From an uncultured Prevotella sp. (lineage in GTDB: Bacteria > Bacteroidota > Bacteroidia > Bacteroidales > Bacteroidaceae), in assembly GCA_937906765.1 (NCBI GenBank), contig CALCUV010000148.1:1-6150 (forward strand): a stretch of 6,150 bases of DNA, given 5' to 3'. This document shows, piece by piece, positions 1-5,818 of this stretch (position 1 is its first letter; the number at the start of each line of letters is the position of its first letter). The notes beneath the pieces are model-generated. The model did no database searches. It was not told where the DNA came from and was given only the letters and a program-made list of their open reading frames with translations. The position numbers and the translations under genes were made by a program.

Positions 1-82
1 ATGCGGGGTGTATTTTGCACCCCCTCACCGCTAAAGCGGTCCCCTCCCCCTATAAACAGGGGGAGAGCGCCATCCGGATGGC
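1..82. repeat. Cluster of short hairpins at the left edge
   Basis: This stretch is non-coding and made of back-to-back inverted repeats. GGGGTG at 5-10 pairs with CACCCC at 18-23. ACCGCT at 27-32 pairs with AGCGGT at 35-40. CTCCCCCT at 44-51 pairs with AGGGGGAG at 58-65 across a six-base loop. GCCATCCGGATGGC at 69-82 is a perfect 14-base palindrome. It lies downstream of the minus-strand gene ending at 140, so one hairpin could end that transcript, but none is followed by a clear T-run on the minus strand. The first bases, ATGCGG, resemble the core motif of the other intergenic repeats in this window, so the cluster may continue beyond the edge. Confidence 0.7.
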
Positions 83-134
83 AGTTGTACTCTGTACTCT
101 GTTAGTTGTACTCTGTACTCTGTTCTCTGTACTC
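83..134. repeat. Heptanucleotide tandem array (TGTACTC)
   Basis: Positions 86-134 divide cleanly into seven consecutive heptamers. Five are exactly TGTACTC; the third (TGTTAGT) and sixth (TGTTCTC) are variants. The same stretch can be read as a perfect duplication of a 21-base unit, 83-103 and 104-124. It ends six bases before the stop codon of the minus-strand membrane-protein gene. No function is evident. It is one of several heptamer-based intergenic arrays in the window. Confidence 0.85.
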
Positions 135-139
135 TTCTT

Positions 140-616
140 TTACTCGCAAGGTCCGCCCAACTCGTCATTCATGTCGTCAAAGGCGAGGGCGCTTGCCACA
201 AAGAGAAGGGCATTTTCGACTTCTGCCTCGGCGGATTCCGCATTCTGGCAAGTGTCTTCGTAAACGGTGAGGGCAGGTCTGGAATAAAAGTCGATGGCAA
301 AGAAAAGACCGACCAAGGATGCCGCAATGGCGGTGGTGAGTGCCACACGCTTGAAGAGGGGTAGGAAAGCTGTGCGAGAGCGTGGCGCTTGCCAATCAGG
401 TTCTTGCTCCAGGCGCTTCAAGAGTCGGCGTTCAAACCCCTTGGGAGGCACAGCGGGGGCAGGCGTTCGGAGTTGTTGTAATAACTGCCCCTCAGCCTTC
501 CATTCATCAGGCGCATCGGGCGCAAGGAGCAACTCCAAAAGTTGCTTTTCTTCCATTAAGGAAGCATCGCCCGCATAATATTTATTGCGGAGTTCTTCTG
601 CGGAAAGAGTGATCAT
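140..616 (-). CDS. Small single-pass membrane protein, possible anti-sigma factor
   Basis: This 158-residue protein has a charged, probably cytoplasmic N-terminal half (1-88; acidic and Leu-rich at 20-50, basic with FERRLLKRL at 61-69). One hydrophobic segment follows at about 91-110 (VALTTAIAASLVGLFFAIDF). The short acidic C-terminal tail contains two Cys (123, 157) and a likely helix at about 125-146. I do not recognise a named family, and neither a zinc-binding HxxxCxxC motif nor a FecR domain is visible. The gene lies 103 bases downstream of an ECF sigma-factor gene on the same strand. That layout and the single membrane span suggest a short membrane-bound anti-sigma factor, which is inference from context. 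The ATG at 616 is the first in frame and has no Shine-Dalgarno sequence, as is usual in Bacteroidetes. The coding region looks real; the role is uncertain. Confidence 0.8.
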   Translation of the reverse strand: MITLSAEELRNKYYAGDASLMEEKQLLELLLAPDAPDEWKAEGQLLQQLRTPAPAVPPKGFERRLLKRLEQEPDWQAPRSRTAFLPLFKRVALTTAIAASLVGLFFAIDFYSRPALTVYEDTCQNAESAEAEVENALLFVASALAFDDMNDELGGPCE

Positions 617-628
617 GATTTAATGAAG

Positions 629-730
629 TTTTTAGGTTTCAGAATTTTAGGTGAATAAGTGTTAGGGGCGCTTTGTCCGCACGGTTCTTAAAACCTTAAA
701 GCGTAGCGACCTCACAACCTTAAAACCTAA
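629..730. repeat. Intergenic repeat with AACCTTA-type arms between sigma factor and membrane protein
   Basis: The left arm has TTTTAGGT twice (630-637 and 645-652). The right arm has TTAAAACCTTAAA at 688-700 and the heptamers AACCTTA AAACCTA at 716-729. TTAGGTTT at 632-639 can pair with AAACCTAA at 723-730. Between the arms lies TCCGCACGGTTCT (676-688), which closely resembles TCCGCATGGTCT in the gap before the TPR gene. The right arm overlaps the last codons of the sigma-factor gene, encoding its final Leu-Arg-Phe and stop. The element fills the gap between two genes that would be expected to form one operon. Confidence 0.6.
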
Positions 731-1202
731 GCTTGAACAATTCTATTATCTTACGTCGGGTGCGTGAAAGGATTTGCCGCACGTTAGAGGGTGTTTCGCC
801 TGTCACTTCGCAAATCTCGTCAATCGAGCATTCGCTCACGTGGCGCAGGGTTACGATTTGCCGCATCTTTGGCGGGAGGTGCTGAAGGATGAAGTTTACC
901 TTTTGTCCGTCATCCAGTTGTGGCGGAGGTTCAGGGTCGGCAAAGCGTTCTTCGTAAACAATCAACTCTGCCTCATCCTGTCGCAGGCGAAGGACATCTA
1001 TACACGCATTACGCAGAGTGCGCATGGCATAACCCTCAGCATTTTCGAGTGATGCGAGGCGCAGGCGGTCGCGCCAGAGTTTTACGAATGTCTCTTGCAC
1101 CACATCCTCGGCATCTTCCGAGTTGTGAAGCATGCTGAACGCCACTTGATAGAGATGCGGAGCAAGAGGTAGGAATTTATCTTCGAATTCTTGGGAAGTC
1201 AT
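720..1202 (-). CDS. ECF-type sigma-70 family RNA polymerase sigma factor
   Basis: This 160-residue protein has the two-domain layout of extracytoplasmic-function sigma factors, at about their usual length. Region 2 spans roughly residues 10-78 and includes the signature HNSEDAEDVVQETFVKLWRD (26-45), which binds core polymerase and the -10 element. Region 4 spans roughly 103-152, with LPPKMRQIVTLRHV (109-122) followed by a helix-turn-helix, SIDEICEVTGETPSNVRQIL (126-145), that reads the -35 element. A Pro/Asp-rich linker (89-99) joins them. No region 1, region 3 or extra C-terminal domain is present. The next gene on the same strand encodes a single-span membrane protein that could be its anti-sigma factor. 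The target genes cannot be told from the sequence. No convincing promoter is visible on the minus strand upstream. Family assignment is firm; the ECF subgroup is not determined. Confidence 0.95.
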   Translation of the reverse strand: MTSQEFEDKFLPLAPHLYQVAFSMLHNSEDAEDVVQETFVKLWRDRLRLASLENAEGYAMRTLRNACIDVLRLRQDEAELIVYEERFADPEPPPQLDDGQKVNFILQHLPPKMRQIVTLRHVSECSIDEICEVTGETPSNVRQILSRTRRKIIELFKLRF

Positions 1203-1584
1203 GGGGAGATGTTGTGAACTAACGCTGTCAGAAGATTGTTTTAAATAAGTAGATTTGAATGAACTTTCTACCCTATTAACGGCAAGTTACTCGTTTTGTG
1301 ACAACTTTTAGAAACTTTTTTTCATTTTTCTTTCATCCTGAGCATTTCTTAAGACATACACAAAATTAAGTCTCTTTAAATTAAAATTATTTGAGACTTA
1401 GGAAAAATTGTTTGAGACTTAAGAAAAAGTGTTTGAGACTTAAGAACGCGCAAAATAGATATCGTTTTTTTGTGGTCAGGAAAAGGGGCGGGAAAGAGAG
1501 GCTGGTTGCCCTGTTTCAGGCGCTCGTGGGGGGCAGATGTTCTTCCTCCCCGACATATTGAAATCAGAAATATAAGTCTGCAAG
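1203..1584. other. Divergent intergenic region between sigma factor and lysS
   Basis: No credible gene is present here. The part nearest the sigma gene (1203-1345) is AT-rich, with T-runs around 1314-1332. The centre (1366-1442) holds iterons, listed separately. The part nearer lysS (1480-1555) has a purine-rich run, then AGGCTGGTTGCCCT at 1499-1512, then a pyrimidine run at 1539-1550. This resembles the AGGCTGGCGCCCT motif (3430-3442) downstream of lysS and may be a decayed copy of the same repeat. The region must contain the promoter of the minus-strand sigma gene, but I cannot place it. Confidence 0.5.
1366..1442. repeat. Three 21-base iterons plus one inverted copy
   Basis: TTTGAGACTTA occurs at 1390-1400, 1411-1421 and 1432-1442, with a spacing of exactly 21 bases. 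The bases between the copies are also similar (roughly AGAAAAA then T/G-TG). An inverted copy of the half-site, TTAAGTCTC (reverse complement GAGACTTAA), lies upstream at 1366-1374. Twenty-one bases is two turns of B-DNA, so all direct copies face the same side of the helix, as in cooperative operator arrays. The block sits between the divergent sigma-factor and lysS genes and ends about 140 bases before the lysS promoter. The repeat is plain in the sequence; a regulatory role is inference. Confidence 0.75.
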
Positions 1585-1615
1585 TTGGGTGACTTTAGAA
1601 AAAAGCGTATCTTTG
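1585..1615 (+). promoter_or_regulatory. Bacteroidetes-type promoter of lysS
   Basis: TATCTTTG at 1608-1615 matches the Bacteroidetes -7 consensus TAnnTTTG exactly. TTG at 1585-1587, inside CAAGTTGGG, fits the -33 element, with 20 bases between the two. Transcription would start near 1622, giving a leader of about 57 bases before the ATG at 1679. The 10-base palindrome AGGCATGCCT at 1645-1654 lies in that leader. No T-box or other known riboswitch is apparent. Confidence 0.8.
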
Positions 1616-1678
1616 CACAAAATATTCTAAACACAACGGGGGTGAGGCATGCCTTGCTCCGCCTTAATGACTATAGTT

Positions 1679-3394
1679 ATGAACGTACTCGAACTGAGTG
1701 AACAAGAAATTGGACGCCGCCAAGCGCTCCAGCAGTTGCGCGACATGGGTATCGATCCCTATCCCGCAGCTGAATATCCCGTGAATGCGTATTCCACAGA
1801 CATTCGCGAAAATTTCAAGGACGAAGATGAACCTCGCCAAGTGTGCATCGCGGGTCGCATGATGAGCCGCCGCATTATGGGTAAGGCGTCGTTCGTTGAA
1901 TTGTTAGACTCAAAGGGTCGCACACAGGTTTATGTAACTCGTGATGCGATTTGCCCCGGTGAAGATAAGGAACTTTACAATACCGTGTTCAAGAAGTTGC
2001 TTGACTTAGGCGACTTTATCGGTATCAAAGGTTATGTGTTCCGTACGCAAACGGGTGAAATCTCTGTGCATGCAGAGGAACTCACTGTGCTTGCGAAGAG
2101 CATCAAACCCCTTCCCATTGTGAAATATAAGGATGGTGTGGCGTATGATGCCTTTGAAGATCCCGAATTGCGCTATCGTCAGCGTTGCGTTGACTTAGTG
2201 GTGAACGAGGGTGTGAAAGACACGTTCATGAAACGCTCAATCGTGGTGAAGACCCTCCGTAATGAACTCGACGCTGCGGGTTATACGGAAGTGGAAACGC
2301 CAATTCTGCAGAGCATTGCGGGAGGTGCGAGCGCGCGTCCCTTTATCACGCACCACAACACGCTTGACATTGACCTCTATTGCCGTATTGCTACCGAACT
2401 TTACTTGAAGCGCTTGATCGTAGGCGGATTTGAGGGCGTGTTTGAGATTGGTAAGAACTTCCGTAACGAAGGTATGGACCGCACACACAATCCTGAGTTT
2501 ACTTGTATGGAACTCTACGTTCAGTATAAGGACTACAACTGGATGATGGCTTTCACTGAGCAACTCCTTGAAAAGATTTGCGTGGCCGTAAATGGTTGTA
2601 CGGAAACCGTGGTTGACGGTAAGACCATCAGCTTTAAGGCTCCCTACCGCCGCCTTCCTATCCTTGACGCGATTAAGGAAAAGACAGGTTACGACCTTAA
2701 CGGCATGAGCGAAGAAGAGATTCGTGAAGTGTGTAAGAAGTTGAACCTTGAAATCGACGAAACGATGGGTAAGGGCAAACTTATCGATGAGATTTTCGGC
2801 GAATTCTGTGAAGGCACTTACATTCAGCCTACCTTTATCACGGATTACCCCGTTGAAATGTCGCCTCTCACAAAGATGCACCGCTCAAAGCCCGGTCTTA
2901 CAGAGCGTTTCGAACTCATGGTGAACGGTAAGGAATTGGCAAACGCTTACTCCGAACTTAACGACCCCCTCGACCAAGAAGAACGCTTCAAAGAGCAGAT
3001 GCGCCTTGCCGATAAGGGTGATGACGAAGCCATGATTATCGACCAGGACTTCCTCCGTGCCCTTCAATACGGTATGCCTCCCACAAGCGGTATCGGTATT
3101 GGCATTGACCGCCTCGTCATGTTAATGACCGGTCAAACTACAATTCAGGAAGTGCTCTTCTTCCCCCAAATGCGCCCCGAAAAGAAGGTGGCGCGTGACA
3201 AGGCAGAGAAGTTTGCTGAAAAGGGAATCCCCGCAGAACTCGTACCCATCCTCTACAAAGTTGGTTACAATCTCGTGAGCGACCTTGAAGGTGGCAATCC
3301 TCAGAAGATTAACCAACAAATTGGTGAAGTCATTAAGAAGTATAAGCTTGAAGTGACTAAACCCAGTGTGGCAGAAATTGAAAAGTGGGTGTAA
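1679..3394 (+). CDS. lysS: Lysyl-tRNA synthetase, class II
   Basis: This enzyme attaches lysine to tRNA-Lys in the cytoplasm using ATP. From the chosen start it has 571 residues. An N-terminal OB-fold anticodon-binding domain covers about 50-145, with [20 protein letters not shown] at 53-72. The class II catalytic core follows. Motif 1 is around [10 protein letters not shown] (201-210). Motif 2 is [20 protein letters not shown] (255-274), with the Arg and Glu that handle ATP. Motif 3 is [12 protein letters not shown] (471-482). [12 protein letters not shown] (419-430) is typical of LysRS. After motif 3 there is an extra tail of about 70 residues (501-571) that bacterial enzymes such as E. coli LysS lack but Bacteroides enzymes carry; its [20 protein letters not shown] (517-536) looks like a helix-hairpin-helix fold. 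The start at 1679 gives [11 protein letters not shown], the N-terminus I remember for Bacteroidales LysS; an in-frame ATG at 1649 would add ten residues. The gene has its own promoter and probably drives the two genes after it. Confidence 0.98.
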   Translation: MNVLELSEQEIGRRQALQQLRDMGIDPYPAAEYPVNAYSTDIRENFKDEDEPRQVCIAGRMMSRRIMGKASFVELLDSKGRTQVYVTRDAICPGEDKELYNTVFKKLLDLGDFIGIKGYVFRTQTGEISVHAEELTVLAKSIKPLPIVKYKDGVAYDAFEDPELRYRQRCVDLVVNEGVKDTFMKRSIVVKTLRNELDAAGYTEVETPILQSIAGGASARPFITHHNTLDIDLYCRIATELYLKRLIVGGFEGVFEIGKNFRNEGMDRTHNPEFTCMELYVQYKDYNWMMAFTEQLLEKICVAVNGCTETVVDGKTISFKAPYRRLPILDAIKEKTGYDLNGMSEEEIREVCKKLNLEIDETMGKGKLIDEIFGEFCEGTYIQPTFITDYPVEMSPLTKMHRSKPGLTERFELMVNGKELANAYSELNDPLDQEERFKEQMRLADKGDDEAMIIDQDFLRALQYGMPPTSGIGIGIDRLVMLMTGQTTIQEVLFFPQMRPEKKVARDKAEKFAEKGIPAELVPILYKVGYNLVSDLEGGNPQKINQQIGEVIKKYKLEVTKPSVAEIEKWV

Positions 3395-3517
3395 GGGAAA
3401 TGAGAAAGGAGAAATGAGAAAGGAGAAAGAGGCTGGCGCCCTTGAAATGAAAAATGAGAAATTGTTGGCGCGATGATGTCTCGATAGTCTTTTCTCCTTT
3501 CCCCCTTTCTCCTTTCC
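3395..3517. repeat. Left flanking repeat of the four-helix-bundle gene (AAAGGAG heptamer arms)
   Basis: The purine arm is a perfect tandem copy of a 14-base unit, GAAATGAGAAAGGA, at 3397-3410 and 3411-3424, that is, two heptamers repeated, followed by GAAAGAG. The pyrimidine arm (3488-3517) contains CTCCTTT units and is roughly the reverse complement, so the whole element can fold into a long imperfect hairpin with a loop of about 60 bases. The loop contains AAATGAAAAATGAGAAATTG (3445-3464), which recurs with one base fewer at 3896-3914, and CGCGATGATGTCT (3470-3482), a possible diverged form of the core CGCATGGTCT. It starts right after the lysS stop codon and could weaken transcription into the next gene. 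Confidence 0.7.
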
Positions 3518-3537
3518 ATAACATTTTTTTCTTGCTT

Positions 3538-3915
3538 ATGAAGGAAAGCATTGCTCATATAAAAGCGAAAACCTTTGCCGTTAGAATGGTCAAATTTGTA
3601 CGGTATCTTGAAAGAGAAAAACATGAGTTTACTCTTTCTAAACAGATACTAAGAAGTGGTACAAGCATTGGGGCAAATCTTTTTGAGTGCAAGAATGCTC
3701 AGAGTGGATTTGACTTTGTACACAAGTTGTCTATTGCTTTGAAGGAAGCAAATGAAACTGAATATTGGTTGGAACTTTTTTATGAGAGTGGAATTATTGA
3801 CCAACAAGAGTTTGAGTCACTCAAAACAGATCTTGATGAACTCATTTCCATATTGGTTGTAAGCATAAAGACTGCAAAGAATAATAACTCTAAACAAATG
3901 AAAAATGAGAATTGA
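3538..3915 (+). CDS. Four-helix-bundle protein (S23/IVS-type)
   Basis: This 125-residue protein belongs to the four-helix-bundle family first found in intervening sequences of 23S rRNA genes (PF05635/TIGR02436), which is related to the Avd accessory protein of diversity-generating retroelements. The family hallmark is plain: ILRSGTSIGANLFEC (38-52), then AQSGFDFVHKLSIALKEANE (55-74) and TEYWLELF (75-82). Four amphipathic helices fit the length. Family members form pentamers and bind nucleic acid; the cellular role of stand-alone copies like this is not established. The start at 3538 gives MKESIAHIKAKTF; an upstream in-frame ATG at 3454 would translate the flanking repeat and is rejected. The gene is visibly richer in A+T than lysS and gpsA and uses AGA for three of its four Arg codons, unlike its neighbours. 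The last residues (MKNEN) are encoded by the right-hand flanking repeat. No reverse transcriptase or rRNA is present in the window. Confidence 0.9.
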   Translation: MKESIAHIKAKTFAVRMVKFVRYLEREKHEFTLSKQILRSGTSIGANLFECKNAQSGFDFVHKLSIALKEANETEYWLELFYESGIIDQQEFESLKTDLDELISILVVSIKTAKNNNSKQMKNEN

Positions 3916-3987
3916 GAAAAGATAAAGACCATGCGAAATTTTTACGCGGAGTCTTTTTCTCCTTTCTCCTTTCTCCTTTCTCCTTTC
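3896..3987. repeat. Right flanking repeat of the four-helix-bundle gene, with (CTCCTTT)4
   Basis: The element begins inside the end of the four-helix-bundle gene with AAATGAAAAATGAGAATTG (3896-3914), matching 3445-3464 on the left side. AGACCATGCGAAA at 3926-3938 reads TTTCGCATGGTCT on the minus strand, almost the same core as TTCCGCATGGTCT at 5868-5880. An imperfect dyad surrounds it (GACCATGCG at 3927-3935 against CGCGGAGTC at 3945-3953). The pyrimidine arm is four exact CTCCTTT heptamers at 3959-3986, preceded by AGTCTTTTT as on the left side (AGTCTTTT, 3486-3493). It ends six bases before the gpsA start codon, where a ribosome-binding region would lie. Confidence 0.75.
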
Positions 3988-3992
3988 AAAAC

Positions 3993-5048
3993 ATGTCTCG
4001 TTTCTTCTCCTTCTTCTCCAACGAAAAAGGGCAACCATTCAACGCCCCTGATGTCGAATGGGGGACAAACATAGCAATCATGGGTGGTGGCAGTTGGGCA
4101 ACTGCTATCGCAAAGATGTTTTTGGAGCGCACGCCTCATATTCATTGGTACATGCGCAACCAAGACACGATTGACAATTTCATGCGTACGGGGTACAATC
4201 CCTCGTATCTGACGAGCGTACGTTTCGACCTTTCGCGAATCACCTTCTCAAGTGACATCAACGAAGTGTGCTCCGAATGCGACTCCTTGCTAATGGTGAT
4301 GCCATCGCCCTACTTTAAAGATCACCTCGCAAAACTCACCGTCGACATTAGCGATAAATATATCGTTTCGGCAGTGAAAGGGATTGTGCCCGACGAAAAC
4401 TTGGTCTGTACGGAATATTTCCGCCAAGTGTTCAACGTTCCCGAAGATAATCTCGGCGTGTTGGGTGGACCGAGTCACGCTGAAGAAGTAGCGCTTGGGC
4501 GATTGACCTACCTCACTGTGGGTTGCGTGGACAACGCTAAGGCGCAGATGTTGGCAGATAAGATTTCAAGCAGTTACGTTAAGACAAAGACCAGTCAGGA
4601 TGTCATTGGCATTGAATACGCTTCCGTGTTGAAGAATGTCTATTCCATTGCTGCAGGTATCTGTAACGGTTTGAAGTACGGAGATAACTTCCAATCGGTG
4701 CTAATGGCAAATGCCGTTCAGGAAATGAACCGCTTCCTGCGTGTCGTTTATCCAATTGAACGCAACGTTTACGACAGTGTTTATTTGGGTGACTTATTGG
4801 TGACGGGCTATTCCAATTTCTCGCGCAACCGTGTGTTCGGGCAGATGATTGGTAAGGGATATTCCGTGAAGTCGGCGCAGATTGAAATGGAAATGATTGC
4901 CGAAGGGTATTACGGCACTAAGTGTATGATGGCCATTAACCGCCACTATCGTGTGAATATGCCTATCCTTACTGCTGTTTACAACATCCTTTACGAGCGC
5001 ATTTCTCCCAGTATTGAAATCAAGTTGCTGACAGATTCGTTTAGATAA
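3993..5048 (+). CDS. gpsA: Glycerol-3-phosphate dehydrogenase [NAD(P)+]
   Basis: This cytoplasmic enzyme reduces dihydroxyacetone phosphate to sn-glycerol 3-phosphate, the backbone precursor of phospholipids. From the chosen ATG it has 351 residues. The Rossmann cofactor loop is IAIMGGGSWATAIA (27-40). SAVKGI (126-131) and GGPSHAEE (158-165) are conserved family signatures. The catalytic lysine lies in SVLKNVYSIAAGI (211-223, K214). The substrate-binding end has DLLVTGYSNFSRNRVFG (267-283). The C-terminus is intact. Related Bacteroidales proteins are about 331-333 residues as I remember them and begin only a few residues before the GGGSW loop; here about 24 residues precede it, starting MSRFFSFFSNEKG, and no later start is available except the Met inside the loop. 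The first codons are pyrimidine-rich and continue the CTCCTTT tract upstream. An in-frame ATG at 3912 would translate the repeat and is unlikely. No promoter is visible, so it is probably transcribed from lysS. Confidence 0.96.
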   Translation: MSRFFSFFSNEKGQPFNAPDVEWGTNIAIMGGGSWATAIAKMFLERTPHIHWYMRNQDTIDNFMRTGYNPSYLTSVRFDLSRITFSSDINEVCSECDSLLMVMPSPYFKDHLAKLTVDISDKYIVSAVKGIVPDENLVCTEYFRQVFNVPEDNLGVLGGPSHAEEVALGRLTYLTVGCVDNAKAQMLADKISSSYVKTKTSQDVIGIEYASVLKNVYSIAAGICNGLKYGDNFQSVLMANAVQEMNRFLRVVYPIERNVYDSVYLGDLLVTGYSNFSRNRVFGQMIGKGYSVKSAQIEMEMIAEGYYGTKCMMAINRHYRVNMPILTAVYNILYERISPSIEIKLLTDSFR

Positions 5049-5098
5049 GCAATTTTCGTGACGCCGAAAGATGGGCGATGAACAAAATCAGAAATAAC

Positions 5099-5144
5099 AA
5101 AAAAAGAGTTACTTTTCCGCGCTCGGATAAGTAACTCTTTTTTT
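5099..5144. terminator. Strong bidirectional intrinsic terminator
   Basis: Positions 5099-5114 pair perfectly with 5129-5144 (16 bp, AAAAAAAGAGTTACTT against its complement). After one T-T mismatch the stem continues with TCCG against CGGA around a CGCT loop. Seven Ts end the stem on the plus strand, and the seven As at its start give a T-run on the minus strand. It lies between the converging gpsA and TPR genes and should stop transcripts from both sides. Confidence 0.92.
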
Positions 5145-5238
5145 ATAAAGTGTAATATAGTTTCGGGACTTTCTTGAATCAGTTCCCAAGGGTTTAGGTC
5201 GTGTGCCCTAAAGTCACAAATTCGTGCTTTCCTACGCC
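5145..5238. other. Short gap after the TPR gene with weak hairpins
   Basis: No gene is present. Two modest inverted repeats are visible: GGGACT at 5165-5170 with AGTTCCC at 5181-5187 (one bulged base), and TTTAGG at 5193-5198 with CCTAAA at 5207-5212. Either could add to termination of the minus-strand TPR transcript before the strong terminator. The segment does not fold as a tRNA. Confidence 0.4.
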
Positions 5239-5793
5239 TTAGTGGCACCCCTTTTTGTCAATCGTTGCCACACTTCCCTCAAATTGTTCTGCCAATTCGG
5301 GTTTGAGCGTGAGGGCTTGCTTGAGGTCTTCTGCCGCTCCAGCAAGGTCTTTCAAGTGATGCTTAACCGCTCCGCGCGCCATGTAGGCTTCGGCGAAATC
5401 AGGCAAACGCGTGATGGCGTCGGTGTAAATGTTGAGCGCCTCTTCCCAACGCTTGTTTTGCTGAAGCAGATTGCCAAGTCGGAGCACGACATTGCCGGCT
5501 TCGGGTTTCTGTGTGAGGATGCTGTGATAGGCAGCAATGGCATTTTCTGTCTGACCGTCGATTGCCAAAATGTCGGCACGCAACAAGGGATAGGCGAGTT
5601 GCTCGGGTTCAAGTGCAATCAAGGCGTCCACATCTGCAAGCGCCTCTTTAGTTTGTCCCATCTGCACCAATGTCACAGCGCGCAAGGCGAGCGCCTGCTT
5701 ATCTTCGGGGTTATTGGCCATATGCTGCGTTAAAAGCGCAATACCAGCAACGAGTTGGTTGTCAGTAATAAGTTTTTTTGCTTGTTCGAGCAT
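5239..5793 (-). CDS. Tetratricopeptide-repeat (TPR) protein
   Basis: This 184-residue protein is almost entirely TPR helical hairpins with a 34-residue period. The units lie at about 1-31 (partial), 32-65, 66-99, 100-133 and 134-167, followed by a short tail ending KKGCH. Typical positions are visible, for example GQTKEALADVDALIALEP (46-63), GQTENAIAAYHSILTQKP (80-97), KRWEEALNIYTDAITRLP (114-131) and DLAGAAEDLKQALTLKP (149-165). There is no signal peptide, membrane span or catalytic domain, so a cytoplasmic protein-binding role is likely; the partner is unknown. The start at 5793 gives MLEQAKKLITDNQ, beginning directly with the first helix. An in-frame ATG at 5883 would add 30 residues encoded by the intergenic repeat and is rejected. 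The gene follows fabI by 124 bases on the same strand and no separate promoter is apparent, so it may be read from the fabI transcript. Confidence 0.9.
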   Translation of the reverse strand: MLEQAKKLITDNQLVAGIALLTQHMANNPEDKQALALRAVTLVQMGQTKEALADVDALIALEPEQLAYPLLRADILAIDGQTENAIAAYHSILTQKPEAGNVVLRLGNLLQQNKRWEEALNIYTDAITRLPDFAEAYMARGAVKHHLKDLAGAAEDLKQALTLKPELAEQFEGSVATIDKKGCH

Positions 5794-5818
5794 GGGGATT
5801 AATAGGTGATGCGGCAAT

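Noticed and set aside
1361..1368. TAATTTTG on the minus strand as the -7 element of the sigma-factor promoter
   Set aside because: It fits TAnnTTTG, but no TTG or TTTG lies 19-21 bases upstream, and it would leave a leader of about 150 bases. Too weak to list as a feature.
1366..1442. CRISPR array
   Set aside because: The units are only 21 bases apart, the intervening bases are themselves similar rather than unique spacers, and no cas gene is present.
1649..1678. Upstream ATG for lysS adding ten residues
   Set aside because: [11 protein letters not shown] at 1679 is the familiar N-terminus of Bacteroidales LysS; the added residues ([10 protein letters not shown]) look like leader sequence. 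It cannot be fully excluded.
1616..1678. T-box or lysine riboswitch in the lysS leader
   Set aside because: The leader is only about 57 bases, with one 10-base palindrome and none of the conserved T-box or lysine-aptamer elements.
2237..3319. Long open frames on the minus strand inside lysS (2237-2881, 2885-3067, 3122-3319)
   Set aside because: They lie entirely antisense to a well-conserved lysS, resemble no family I know, and follow from the codon bias of the real gene.
3454..3537. Upstream start for the four-helix-bundle protein
   Set aside because: The extra 28 residues are a translation of the flanking repeat, and the family normally begins near MKESIAHIKAKTF.
3538..3915. Diversity-generating retroelement or 23S rRNA intervening sequence
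   Set aside because: The protein family fits, but the window has no reverse transcriptase, template/variable repeat pair or rRNA gene.
3912..3992. Upstream start for gpsA, overlapping the previous gene by 4 bases
   Set aside because: The extra 27 residues are encoded by the core and CTCCTTT array of the repeat and are not part of the enzyme fold.
5224..5733. 169-codon plus-strand open frame opposite the TPR gene
   Set aside because: The minus strand encodes clear 34-residue TPR units, so the plus frame is a shadow.
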